Shown here: one piece after another, positions 1 through 8,611 of the stretch
How the letters are laid out: each line of letters begins with the position of its first letter
Numbering within the stretch: the first letter of the stretch is position 1
Assembly: GCA_002898275.1 (NCBI GenBank)
Contig: BEIQ01000003.1
Location: forward strand, 62,001 to 126,000
DNA length: 64,000 nt
Source: a bacterium HR40
Lineage (GTDB): Bacteria; Pseudomonadota; Alphaproteobacteria; Geminicoccales; Geminicoccaceae
Direction: 5' to 3'
Made by a program: the position numbers and the translations under genes
The notes under the pieces: model-generated
Databases searched by the model: none
Told to the model about the DNA's origin: nothing
What the model saw: only the letters and a program-made list of their open reading frames with translations

Positions 1-1
1 T

Positions 2-1522
2 GGCGAGGACTTCGCCACCCGGCACGCGGTGCTCAACGAGAAGGTGATGCAGTCCGGCCGCCCCCTCTTGCTCCCCAACCGGGAGCTGCTCGAGAACGGG
101 CAGGAAACCCACGCTCTGCTCACCGTCAAGACCCCGCTCGACTGCCCCACCGGCCTGGGTCGGTGGGTGGTGTCGCTGTCCCTCGACGTCTCCGGCCTCG
201 ACTTCGCCCAAGGCGAGCGACGGCGGGCCCACGATCCGCTCACCGGATTGCCCGGCGAGGAGATGATCCGGGAGCGCCTCGCCGAAGAGCTGGTGCGCGG
301 CCGCCGTCATGGTCGCATGGTGGCACTCCATCTGCTCGACCTGGACCGTTTCAAGGGAATCGTCGAGGCCTTTGGCGACACCTTCGGCGACGAGCTGCTC
401 GCTGCGGTAGCTCGGCGCCTCGCCGACCGGCTGCGCGAAACCGACTATCTCGGCCGGGTCCGGAGCGACGAGTTCGCCATGATCCAGACCGGCATCACCC
501 GCATCGACGATGCCGCGGAGCTGTGCCGACGGGTGAGCGAGGCCTTCGCCGAGCCCTTCGTCGTGGCGGGACGGGAGGTCCATCTCAGCGCCAGCACCGG
601 CATCACGCTCTTTCCCGGCGACGGGCGGACGGTCGAGACCCTGTTCAGGAACGCCGAGCTCGCCCTCATGCGCGCCAAGAAAGGCGGGCGCGACACCTAC
701 CGGTTCTTCGCTGCCGAGATGAACACGGCGGCGCGCCGGGCCGTGGCTCTCGAACGCGAGCTGCGCCAGGCGCTCGCCGCCGATCAGTTCCTGGTCCACT
801 ACCAGCCGAAGGTCGACCTCCACAGCGGGCGCGTGATCGGCATGGAGGCGCTACTGCGCTGGAACCACCCGCACCGCGGCGTCGTCCGGCCGGGCGAATT
901 CATCGGCCTTGCCGAGGACATCGGTCTCATCGTGCCACTCACCCACTGGGTGCTGCAGTCGGCTTGCCGGCAGCTGCGCGAATGGCTCGCGATGGGTGCC
1001 CGCGGCCTCCAGCTGTCGGTCAATCTCTCGCCGGTCCACTTCCGCGAGCGCGGCATCGAATTCATGATCGAGCGGGTGCTCGCCGAGAGCGGCGTGCCAC
1101 CCCATCTCTTGGAACTCGAGTTGGTCGAGAGCGCGGTGATCGACAACACCCGCACCGCGCACGCGAGCTTGCGCTATCTGCAGAAACTCGGGGTGCAGCT
1201 CGCCATCGACGACTTCGGCACCGGCTACTCCTCGCTCTCCTACCTGCGGCGCCTGCCGGTGCATCGGCTCAAGATCGATCAGTCCTTCGTCCACAATCTC
1301 GAAAAGGGCTCGAGCGACGAAGTGATCGTACGGGCGATCATCGGCCTCGGCCACAGCCTCGACCTCAGGGTAGTGGCGGAAGGCGTGGAAACCGAGGCCC
1401 AGCTCGCGCGCCTGAGGGAGCTCGGCTGCGACGAGGCGCAAGGGGACTTCGTCGGGCCGCCGATGTCGGCCGAGGAGTTCGAAGAACGCTGCGTGCGGCC
1501 GCTGCTCGCAGCCGCGGAGTGA
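2..1522 (+). CDS. GGDEF/EAL domain protein, probable c-di-GMP phosphodiesterase (5' partial)
   Basis: The reading frame is open to the left edge, so the start and probably a sensory N-terminus lie outside the window. A GGDEF domain comes first. Its signature is degenerate: RSDEF at 461-475 instead of GG(D/E)EF, so cyclase activity is doubtful. The C-terminal EAL domain keeps EALLRW (EAL at 845-853), the Asn of SVNLSP, the Glu of ELVES, DDFGTGYSS, the Lys of LKID and AEGVE, so it probably hydrolyses c-di-GMP. The GGDEF half may act as an allosteric GTP-binding domain, as in other composite proteins (family knowledge). The kinase gene downstream starts 4 bases after the stop, so the two are probably co-transcribed. 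Confidence 0.93.
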   Translation, partial: GEDFATRHAVLNEKVMQSGRPLLLPNRELLENGQETHALLTVKTPLDCPTGLGRWVVSLSLDVSGLDFAQGERRRAHDPLTGLPGEEMIRERLAEELVRGRRHGRMVALHLLDLDRFKGIVEAFGDTFGDELLAAVARRLADRLRETDYLGRVRSDEFAMIQTGITRIDDAAELCRRVSEAFAEPFVVAGREVHLSASTGITLFPGDGRTVETLFRNAELALMRAKKGGRDTYRFFAAEMNTAARRAVALERELRQALAADQFLVHYQPKVDLHSGRVIGMEALLRWNHPHRGVVRPGEFIGLAEDIGLIVPLTHWVLQSACRQLREWLAMGARGLQLSVNLSPVHFRERGIEFMIERVLAESGVPPHLLELELVESAVIDNTRTAHASLRYLQKLGVQLAIDDFGTGYSSLSYLRRLPVHRLKIDQSFVHNLEKGSSDEVIVRAIIGLGHSLDLRVVAEGVETEAQLARLRELGCDEAQGDFVGPPMSAEEFEERCVRPLLAAAE

Positions 1523-1526
1523 TCCC

Positions 1527-4115
1527 GTGAGGTCCGCCGAGCCGGCGCGGAAAACTCGCGCCGCCAGCGCGACCACTGGCGGGAGCGCGATCGCACGCAC
1601 CTTCGCGTGGCTGCACGGGCGTCTGTCCGGTCGGCCGGACAGCGAGCATGAGCAGGCGATCATCCGCATCGTCGTCATCTGCGGCATGTATGCCTACATG
1701 CTGCTCGCACCTTTCCCGCCCGCCGAGCGCGAGGTCGTCGTCTTTTGGAGCTCGCTGCTGTTCGCGGCGGGCATGTTCGCCAGCCTCGGCATCCTCGGGC
1801 ATATCCTCTGGCAGCCCGGGATCTCGCCGGTTCGCCGCGTGATCGGCATCGTCGTCGATGCGGCGGGCATCAACGGCGCCATGCTGATCGGCGGGATCCT
1901 GACGACCCCGTTCTATCCGCTGCTTCTGTGGATCATCTTCGGGCACGGCTTCCGCTACGGCAACCGCTACCTCTTCACTGCCGCCACTCTGTCGCTAGCC
2001 ATGTTCGGTTTCGTGGTGTTCGCGAACCGCGACCTGCGGGCCCACACGATCCTCGACGTGGCGCTCGTGCTCTCGCTCGTCGTGCTGCCGGGCTACGTCT
2101 CCTTCCTGCTCAAAAAGCTCACCGACGCTCTCGATCGGGCCGAGGCGGCGAGCCGGGCGAAGAGCCGCTTTCTTGCCACCATGAGCCACGAGTTCCGCAC
2201 GCCGCTCAACGCCATTCTCGGCACCACCCAAACCCTCGGGGTCGCAGCGGGCGAGGCCGAGCGACGCGATGCGGTGGCGACCATCGAGACCGCCGCCCGC
2301 AGCCTGCTCGCCATGGTGGATGCCATGCTCCGCCTCGCCCGCATCGAGAGTGGACGGCTGCAGCTCGAGCACGGTCCCGTCGACCTCGACGCGCTGACCG
2401 TCCGGATGATGGCCATGGTACGGCCAGGTGCCGCCGCCAAGGGCCTCGACCTGCGCCGTCGCATCGACCCGCAGGTGCCATCCGTGATCCACGCTTCGGA
2501 GGAGGGTCTCGAGCATGTGCTCCTCAATCTCCTCGCCAATGCGGTGAAATTCACCGCGGCGGGCCATGTGCTGCTGCGGCTCGGCACCGTGCGCGATCCC
2601 CTCCACGGCGAGCGTCTCCGCATCGAGGTGCGCGACACCGGCATCGGCATCCCAGAAGAGGCGCGCGAGCGGATCTTCGAGCGCTTCGTGCAGGCCGACG
2701 AGGAGACCCGGGTGCGCTTCGGTGGCACGGGCCTCGGTCTCGCCATCGCGCGCGAGCTCGTCGAGCTCATGGACGGCACGATCGGGGTAGAGAGCAGGGT
2801 GGGCAGAGGCTCCACCTTCTATGTGGAGCTACCGCTCGTCGCTGCCGACGAGGTGTCGACCGCAGAGCTTCCCGAGGGTGGGATCGTGGTGCTCGGCAAC
2901 GCCCTCGTGTCGCTGACCGTCGCGGAGCGCATCGAGGCCCTGGGTCTGGCGGCACGCATCGCGGCGAGCCCGGCAAGCGCGGTCGAGGGTCTCCATCGCC
3001 TCGAGGGTCGCCGCGCCGTGGTGGCGATTCCGCCGACCCGGCCGGCCGAGCTCGACGAGCTCGCGGCACGCATCGCGACATCGTTTCCCGGCGAGGCGAT
3101 CGAGATCGTCGCCCTCGGGATCGACGGCATCGGCGAAGATGCGCGCGTGCTCGCGGTGCTGCCGGCCGGCGCCGACGACCGCATGCTGCTGCGGGCGCTG
3201 CGCGGCGCCCTGCAAGCGCCGCCCGCCCGCCAGCTGGCTGGCGGCCCGGCGAGCGCGCCGGTGGCTCGAGCGGCGAAGGTACTGCTCGCCGAGGACAATC
3301 GCGTGAACCAGAAGGTGATCTCGCGCTTGCTGGAGCAGATCGGGCACGAGGTGGAGGTGGTCGACAACGGTCAGGCGGTCATCGATCGGCTGGCCGATCA
3401 GCACTTCGATCTCGTCGTGCTCGATGTCAACATGCCCGACATGTCGGGCCAGGAAGTCGTGAAACTGCTCCGTTTCCTCCACGATCCCGCAGAGCTCCCG
3501 CCGATCGTCGCGCTTTCGGCCGACGTCACCCCGGAAACCCGGGAGGAATGCCTCTCCCTCGGCTTCAGCCGCTATCTCACCAAGCCCGTCAACCGCGAGG
3601 CGCTCGCCCGTGCGATCGAGGAACTCGTCCCCGACGCGCGACGGACGGGAATTCGCCGAGCGGACGCCCAGCCCGACAGCGGAGCCCCTCCCATGACCTC
3701 TCCCGACGGCTCGCAGGACGGCAAGATCATCCCTCATCCCGCCCTCGCGCGCTTGGAGGGCGACGGGGTTCTCGACAGCCGCCGCTTGCGACAGATCGCC
3801 CAGCTCGATCCCGATGCGGGCTTCGTCGAGAGCCTCGTGCGCGACTTCCTCGACGACGGTGAAGCCCTGGTCAGCGAGCTGCTGGCCGCGGCGGAAAAGG
3901 GCGATGCCAAGGCCTGGCGCGCCGCCGTGCATGCCCTCAAGAGCAGTGCCGCCCACATCGGCGCCAAGGCCTTGTGGACCCGCACCCGCGAGTGGCGGAA
4001 CGTCGACGACCATGCGCTGTTGATGCGCGCCCGAGCGGAATCGCAGGCCATCGCGGAAGAGTTCGCGCGCGCCCGCGACGCCCTGCAACGCTACCTCCGC
4101 TCGCGCGCCTCCTGA
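1527..4115 (+). CDS. Hybrid sensor histidine kinase with receiver and HPt domains
   Basis: A 862-residue protein starting at GTG 1527, with GGAG about 8 bases upstream. Residues about 45-205 form several membrane segments with little periplasmic sequence. A HisKA domain follows, with phospho-acceptor His221 in MSHEFRTPLNAILG. The HATPase domain has the N-box (LLNLLANAVKFT), DTGIGIP and GGTGLGLAI. After a degenerate linker comes a receiver domain with phospho-acceptor Asp633 in LDVNMPDMSG and Lys in TKPVN. A C-terminal HPt domain carries His802 in HALKSSAAHIG. This is a full phosphorelay in one chain, and no cognate output regulator is visible. It follows the GGDEF/EAL gene directly, so a link to c-di-GMP output is plausible but inferred. 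Confidence 0.95.
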   Translation: MRSAEPARKTRAASATTGGSAIARTFAWLHGRLSGRPDSEHEQAIIRIVVICGMYAYMLLAPFPPAEREVVVFWSSLLFAAGMFASLGILGHILWQPGISPVRRVIGIVVDAAGINGAMLIGGILTTPFYPLLLWIIFGHGFRYGNRYLFTAATLSLAMFGFVVFANRDLRAHTILDVALVLSLVVLPGYVSFLLKKLTDALDRAEAASRAKSRFLATMSHEFRTPLNAILGTTQTLGVAAGEAERRDAVATIETAARSLLAMVDAMLRLARIESGRLQLEHGPVDLDALTVRMMAMVRPGAAAKGLDLRRRIDPQVPSVIHASEEGLEHVLLNLLANAVKFTAAGHVLLRLGTVRDPLHGERLRIEVRDTGIGIPEEARERIFERFVQADEETRVRFGGTGLGLAIARELVELMDGTIGVESRVGRGSTFYVELPLVAADEVSTAELPEGGIVVLGNALVSLTVAERIEALGLAARIAASPASAVEGLHRLEGRRAVVAIPPTRPAELDELAARIATSFPGEAIEIVALGIDGIGEDARVLAVLPAGADDRMLLRALRGALQAPPARQLAGGPASAPVARAAKVLLAEDNRVNQKVISRLLEQIGHEVEVVDNGQAVIDRLADQHFDLVVLDVNMPDMSGQEVVKLLRFLHDPAELPPIVALSADVTPETREECLSLGFSRYLTKPVNREALARAIEELVPDARRTGIRRADAQPDSGAPPMTSPDGSQDGKIIPHPALARLEGDGVLDSRRLRQIAQLDPDAGFVESLVRDFLDDGEALVSELLAAAEKGDAKAWRAAVHALKSSAAHIGAKALWTRTREWRNVDDHALLMRARAESQAIAEEFARARDALQRYLRSRAS

Positions 4116-4135
4116 ACCCCGCCGGCGCAGGGAGG

Positions 4136-4156
4136 CGCGCTCGCGCAGCGAGCGCG
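4136..4156. terminator. Hairpin between convergent genes, possible bidirectional terminator
   Basis: Perfect 8-base inverted repeat: CGCGCTCG at 4136-4143 and CGAGCGCG at 4149-4156, with a 5-base loop. It sits in the 72-base gap between the convergent histidine kinase and tyrosine kinase genes. There is no T-run, so intrinsic termination is likely but unproven. Confidence 0.5.
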
Positions 4157-4187
4157 GATCGCGCAGGATGCGGTTGGCCCGCGCGAC

Positions 4188-6491
4188 TCAGTTGACGTAG
4201 TATTTCCGGTACTTGCCGTAGTACTGCCCGACGTCGCCATAGCCATAGCGGGCGTGCTTCTTCACGTCGACGAGCGTGAGCACGGCACCGGCGATGCTCG
4301 CCCGCACCTCGAGGAGATGTTGCAGCGCGTTGCGCGCTGTCTCCGCGTTGGTTTCCTCCCAGCGGACCACGAACAGCACCTTGTCGGCCAGACGCGCGAT
4401 CACCTTGGAATCGGTGACCCCGAGCAACGGCGCCGAATCGATGACGATGAAGTCGTAGCGCTGGCGCAGCTCCTCCATCAGCTGCTTCATGCGCTGGCTG
4501 CCCAGCAGGTCGGTCGGGTTGGAAGCTTGCCGTTTGACCGGGAGATAGTCGATCCCTGTCTCCTGATCGTGACCGATCGCGGCCTCGAGCGGCACCTCCC
4601 CCGCTATGTACTCGACGAAGCCCGCCTTGGGGGCGAAGCCGAGCTCGCGCGGGATGCTCGGATGCCGGAGGTCGAGGTCCATGAGAAGGGTCCGCTGCGA
4701 GGAACGCGCGGCGAAGGTGGCGAGCGAGACGGCGAGCGTGGTCTTGCCTTCCTGCGGTAGCGAGGAGGTCACCAGGACCACCTTGGGCGGATTGTCCACA
4801 TCCGACAGCTGCAGGCTCGTGAATAGCGAGCGGATCGCTTCCGCATAGGCGGAAAGCGGCTTCTGGATCAGATAGCGATGGGGCTTTTGATCGCGCTTGA
4901 GGTGATCGAGCCTGGGGACCAGGCCAAAGGCCGGGATCTGCAGCTCGGTCTCGATCTGGCGACCGGTTCGCAGCCCGCTGTCCAGCCGCTCGAGGAGCAA
5001 GGCGAGCAGGGTGCCGAGCAGCATCGAGCCGGTGAAGCCGGCGGCCGCGAACAGCAGCGGTCCGGGGGTGCTGGGTTCGTCGGGCGGTGCCGCTTCCGAT
5101 ACCACCCGCGCGTTCGACTTCACGATATCGGCCTGCTCGCGGGTCTCCTTGAAGCGCTGCAAGAACGCCTCGTAGAGCTGACGGCTAGCCTGGGCCTCGC
5201 GCTCCAGCTCCCGCAGTCGCACGAGCTTCTGCCGCTGGTCCTCGGTGACGTTCGACAGCTTGTCGAGGTCGCGTTCCAGCGACGCCACCCGTGCCCGCGC
5301 GACCCGTACGTCGTTCTCGAGCGTGCGGACGATGCGCTGGACCTCCTTTTCGATCTTGTCCTGCAGATTGGCCTTCTCGTTGAGAAGGTTCTGCATCTTC
5401 GGATGCTTTTCGCCGAAGAACGTCTTGAGCTCCGCCTCGTCGCGCAGCAGCAGGGCCTCCTGCTGGCGGAGGTTGACGATCACCGGCGAGTCGATGACCT
5501 CGGCGACCGCATCGAGGCTCTCGCCCTTCGCCCTGAGCTCGTTGATTTGCCGCAGCTTCGCCTCGCGCGCGGCGAGATCGGCACGGGCCACCGCCAGTTC
5601 GCGGTTGAGATCGGCGAGCTCTTGCTCCTTGAGGGTCTTGCCACCGGTATCGACGAGCCCCGCCTCCGCGCGGTAGGTCTCCACCGCCCGCTCGGCGCGG
5701 ATCACCTCGTTGCGCAGGGTCTCCAGCCGCTCGGCGAGCCAACCCGAGGCCTCCTTGGTCGCCTCGACCTTGAGCTCGCGCTCCGATTCGACGTAGAGCT
5801 TCGCCACCGCATTGGCGATGCGCGCAGCCTTTTCCGGGTCGATCGAGGTGAAACTGATGGCGATGACGTAAGAGCGTCCTTCCTGGGTGACGCGGAGATT
5901 GTCGGCGAACTCCCGGACCGCCGCCTCTCGGGCGACAACCTCCGAAAGCTCGCCATCGGCCCCGACCAGCGGCTCCTCGGCGAGACCGGTGGCGACCAGC
6001 ACCGGATCCGGTAGCCAGCCGAGCAACTGCTCCCATGCTCCGCCGAAGCGGAGCGCCACCTCGCGGCGACCTTCCCGCAGATAGGGATTGAACTCGGCAT
6101 CGGCGAAGAGCTTCAGATGGTCCATGACCCGCTCGATATGCGCGCGGGACTGGATGACCTTGATCTGTGTCTCCACCACGGCCGCATCTGGATTGACCCC
6201 CTGCAGCACCTCCTCGACATTGACCACCCGCTCCTTGCGCGGATCGATCATCACCAGGGCCTTGGCCGTGTACTTCGGGGTGAGCTGGAAGCCGATCAGG
6301 GCGGCGAGGGCGGTCACGAGCACCACCGTCCAAAGGATGACGTTCCGGCGTCGCCGCAGGGCGCCGAGCAGCTGCTTGAGGTCGACAGCGTCCTCGTATC
6401 CCACCGGCATCTCGCCGTAGGGATAGCCATAGGGAGCACCTGCAGGGCCCTGAGAGATCGTTCCGCCCGTCTGCGTATTCTTTTCTGCCAT
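4188..6491 (-). CDS. Wzc-type exopolysaccharide chain-length regulator / BY-type tyrosine kinase
   Basis: A 767-residue inner-membrane protein. The N-terminus is Gly/Tyr/Pro-rich. A first membrane helix lies at about 51-70, followed by a Wzz domain, a long coiled-coil periplasmic region (about 220-460) and a second helix near 480-500. The cytoplasmic BY-kinase domain has Walker A SLPQEGKTT (Lys583), Walker A' LLMDLDLRHP and Walker B FIVIDSAPL. The C-terminus is a tyrosine cluster with seven Tyr in the last 19 residues, the usual autophosphorylation tail. The family controls polymer length in exopolysaccharide export. No Wza, Wzy or glycosyltransferase gene adjoins it here. The start ATG is followed by AEKNTQTGG. 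Confidence 0.94.
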   Translation of the reverse strand: MAEKNTQTGGTISQGPAGAPYGYPYGEMPVGYEDAVDLKQLLGALRRRRNVILWTVVLVTALAALIGFQLTPKYTAKALVMIDPRKERVVNVEEVLQGVNPDAAVVETQIKVIQSRAHIERVMDHLKLFADAEFNPYLREGRREVALRFGGAWEQLLGWLPDPVLVATGLAEEPLVGADGELSEVVAREAAVREFADNLRVTQEGRSYVIAISFTSIDPEKAARIANAVAKLYVESERELKVEATKEASGWLAERLETLRNEVIRAERAVETYRAEAGLVDTGGKTLKEQELADLNRELAVARADLAAREAKLRQINELRAKGESLDAVAEVIDSPVIVNLRQQEALLLRDEAELKTFFGEKHPKMQNLLNEKANLQDKIEKEVQRIVRTLENDVRVARARVASLERDLDKLSNVTEDQRQKLVRLRELEREAQASRQLYEAFLQRFKETREQADIVKSNARVVSEAAPPDEPSTPGPLLFAAAGFTGSMLLGTLLALLLERLDSGLRTGRQIETELQIPAFGLVPRLDHLKRDQKPHRYLIQKPLSAYAEAIRSLFTSLQLSDVDNPPKVVLVTSSLPQEGKTTLAVSLATFAARSSQRTLLMDLDLRHPSIPRELGFAPKAGFVEYIAGEVPLEAAIGHDQETGIDYLPVKRQASNPTDLLGSQRMKQLMEELRQRYDFIVIDSAPLLGVTDSKVIARLADKVLFVVRWEETNAETARNALQHLLEVRASIAGAVLTLVDVKKHARYGYGDVGQYYGKYRKYYVN

Positions 6492-6664
6492 GGGAGCCTA
6501 GCCTAACCGAACTATCGTCGCACTCGCGATCGCACGAGTCCTATAGCATTGCCCCGTCGGCAGGGCCAAGCGCCGATGTCGCAGTCCCGGCGCATCGGAG
6601 GTTCGTGCTGCATTGCGAAAGGGGCCATCCTCGGATATCCGGGGCGTGCCGGGGAGTTGGTGCC
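6492..6664. promoter_or_regulatory. Divergent intergenic region, wzc-like gene and methylmalonyl-CoA mutase genes
   Basis: A 173-base region between two divergent start codons. It must hold both promoters. I could not assign a -35/-10 pair or an operator with confidence. Confidence 0.4.
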
Positions 6665-8611
6665 ATGCAGGAGACAACGGGGCTCGCATCCGACGCTTTC
6701 GCCCAAGCCTACGCGCTCTGGCAGGAGGCGGCGCAGCGTACGCTCGACGAGCTCGGGCGTGCCGCCCTCGCGAGCGAAGACGAAGACGGGATCGCCATCG
6801 CGGTCCTCCATACCCGCCTCGGGACGCGAGCCGAAGAGGGCCTTCCCGGTTCTCCACCCCTTCTCCGTGGCGCCACCGCCAGCGGCCAGCTCGCGACCAA
6901 CGGCTGGGAAATCCGCCAGCTGCACGGGCTTCCGGATCCCGCCGCCAATGCCGAAGCCCTCGCCGAGGACCTCTCCAATGGCGTGCGAGGCATCTGGCTC
7001 AGACTCGACCTTTCGGGTGGCGACCGATTGCCGCGCGGAACCGTGGTCGACGGCCTTGCCGAACTGCGGGCGGCGCTCGCCCCGCTCGATCCCACCCGCC
7101 ATCGTCTCGCCCTCGACGCCGCACCCTGGCCGCGGCGTCTCGCCGCCCTCGTCCTCGCCTGGCGGCGATCGGTACCCGCCCTGCCATCGCTTTCCCTCGG
7201 CCTGGATCCGGTCGGGAGTGCGGCGGTCGGCGACATTCCCGCGGTGGCGGATGGCCTCGCCGAGCTCGCAGAATTGCTGCCCATGCTGCTCGGGGAACTG
7301 CCGGAGGCGCGGCTCCTGGTCGCATCGGGACTGCCCTGGTACGAGTCGGGCGCCACCGCAGCCCAGGAGCTCGCTTTGACGATCGCCACCGCGATCGCCC
7401 TTCTGCGATCGGCGGAGGCGCACGGCCTCGATCCCTCGGCGGTAGCGGAACGGCTCGAATTCCGTCTCGCCGCCGATCCCGACATCTTCGCGACCGCCGG
7501 CAAATGCCGCGTAGTGCGACGACTGTGGGCCAATGTCGCCGATGCCGCAGGTCTTCGGGCACGGCCCTCGTTGCATGCGGTGACCGGCCGGCGCACGCTC
7601 TCGACCCTCGATCCCTGGACCAACCTTCTGCGTCTCGTCACCGCCACCCTCGGCGCCGTGCTTGGCGGCGCCGACGCCGTCACCACGCTTCCCTTCGACG
7701 ACCCCCTCGGCGCCCCGGGACGGCTGTCGCGACGTCTCGCCCGCAACACTCAGCACATCCTCGCTCTCGAGAGCCGGCTGCAGCAGCCGATCGACCCGCT
7801 CGGCGGGAGTTTCTTTCTCGCGCAATTCGCCGACGGACTGGCCGCGAAGGCCTGGTCCCTGGTGCAGCGCATCGAACGGGAGGGGGGAATCGCCGCCGCC
7901 CTCGAGAGCGGCCTCGTCCAAGACACCATCGCAGAGGCGGCTGCGCAGCGCGCCCGGAGGATCGCGACCCGACGCGACATCCTGGTGGGCGTATCGAGCT
8001 TCGTCGACCTCGACGCTCCCATGCCGGCGGCGACGACTCCGCCGCCGCCGCACCGTCGATGCCGAGGACCGGACGTCGCCGCCGAGACCGTCCCCGTCGC
8101 CGACCTCGTCCGGGCGTTGTGCGAGGGAGCCCGTTTTGCCCCCTTCGAGGCCCACGAGCCCGTGCTCGCGGTGCTGCCGCCGCAACGTCTCGCCGCGCCC
8201 TTCGAGCGCTTGCGGGCCTGCGCCGAGGCCTGGCGGCAGCGGCACGGCGACTTGCCCTCGCTGCTTCTGCTCTGCTTTGGCCAACCCTCCGCCTTCCTCG
8301 CGCCCGCTGCCATGGCGCGCAACCTCTTCGAGCCGGGAGGCTTTCGGGTGCGGGAGCAGCGCGTGGGGAACGTCGCCGAGGCGGCGACCGCCGTGCGGAC
8401 GCACGCCTCGGCGCTCGTGGCGGTTTGCGGCCTTCTCGATGCGACCGACGAGGAACGCCTCCCGCAAGCACTGCGATCGGCGGGAGCCCGATGGCTCTGT
8501 CGCATCGGCGCGAGCCCCGTCTCCGGCTACGACGCCCGGCCCACCGAAACGGTGGACGCGCCGGCATTGCTCGCACACTTGTGGACGCTTTTCGGGGAGA
8601 AGCCCGCGTGA
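6665..8611 (+). CDS. mutA: Methylmalonyl-CoA mutase small (beta) subunit
   Basis: A 648-residue protein of the MutA family, the non-catalytic partner of MutB in the heterodimeric mutase that interconverts succinyl-CoA and (R)-methylmalonyl-CoA. It has the TIM-barrel part (for example [24 protein letters not shown] and [10 protein letters not shown]) and a degenerate cobalamin-like C-terminal domain lacking DxHxxG, as expected for the small subunit. I chose ATG 6665, preceded by GGGGAG about 6 bases away; an in-frame GTG at 6605 has no good ribosome-binding site. The stop overlaps the mutB start by 4 bases (GTGA), so the two subunits are translationally coupled. Confidence 0.93.
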   Translation: MQETTGLASDAFAQAYALWQEAAQRTLDELGRAALASEDEDGIAIAVLHTRLGTRAEEGLPGSPPLLRGATASGQLATNGWEIRQLHGLPDPAANAEALAEDLSNGVRGIWLRLDLSGGDRLPRGTVVDGLAELRAALAPLDPTRHRLALDAAPWPRRLAALVLAWRRSVPALPSLSLGLDPVGSAAVGDIPAVADGLAELAELLPMLLGELPEARLLVASGLPWYESGATAAQELALTIATAIALLRSAEAHGLDPSAVAERLEFRLAADPDIFATAGKCRVVRRLWANVADAAGLRARPSLHAVTGRRTLSTLDPWTNLLRLVTATLGAVLGGADAVTTLPFDDPLGAPGRLSRRLARNTQHILALESRLQQPIDPLGGSFFLAQFADGLAAKAWSLVQRIEREGGIAAALESGLVQDTIAEAAAQRARRIATRRDILVGVSSFVDLDAPMPAATTPPPPHRRCRGPDVAAETVPVADLVRALCEGARFAPFEAHEPVLAVLPPQRLAAPFERLRACAEAWRQRHGDLPSLLLLCFGQPSAFLAPAAMARNLFEPGGFRVREQRVGNVAEAATAVRTHASALVAVCGLLDATDEERLPQALRSAGARWLCRIGASPVSGYDARPTETVDAPALLAHLWTLFGEKPA

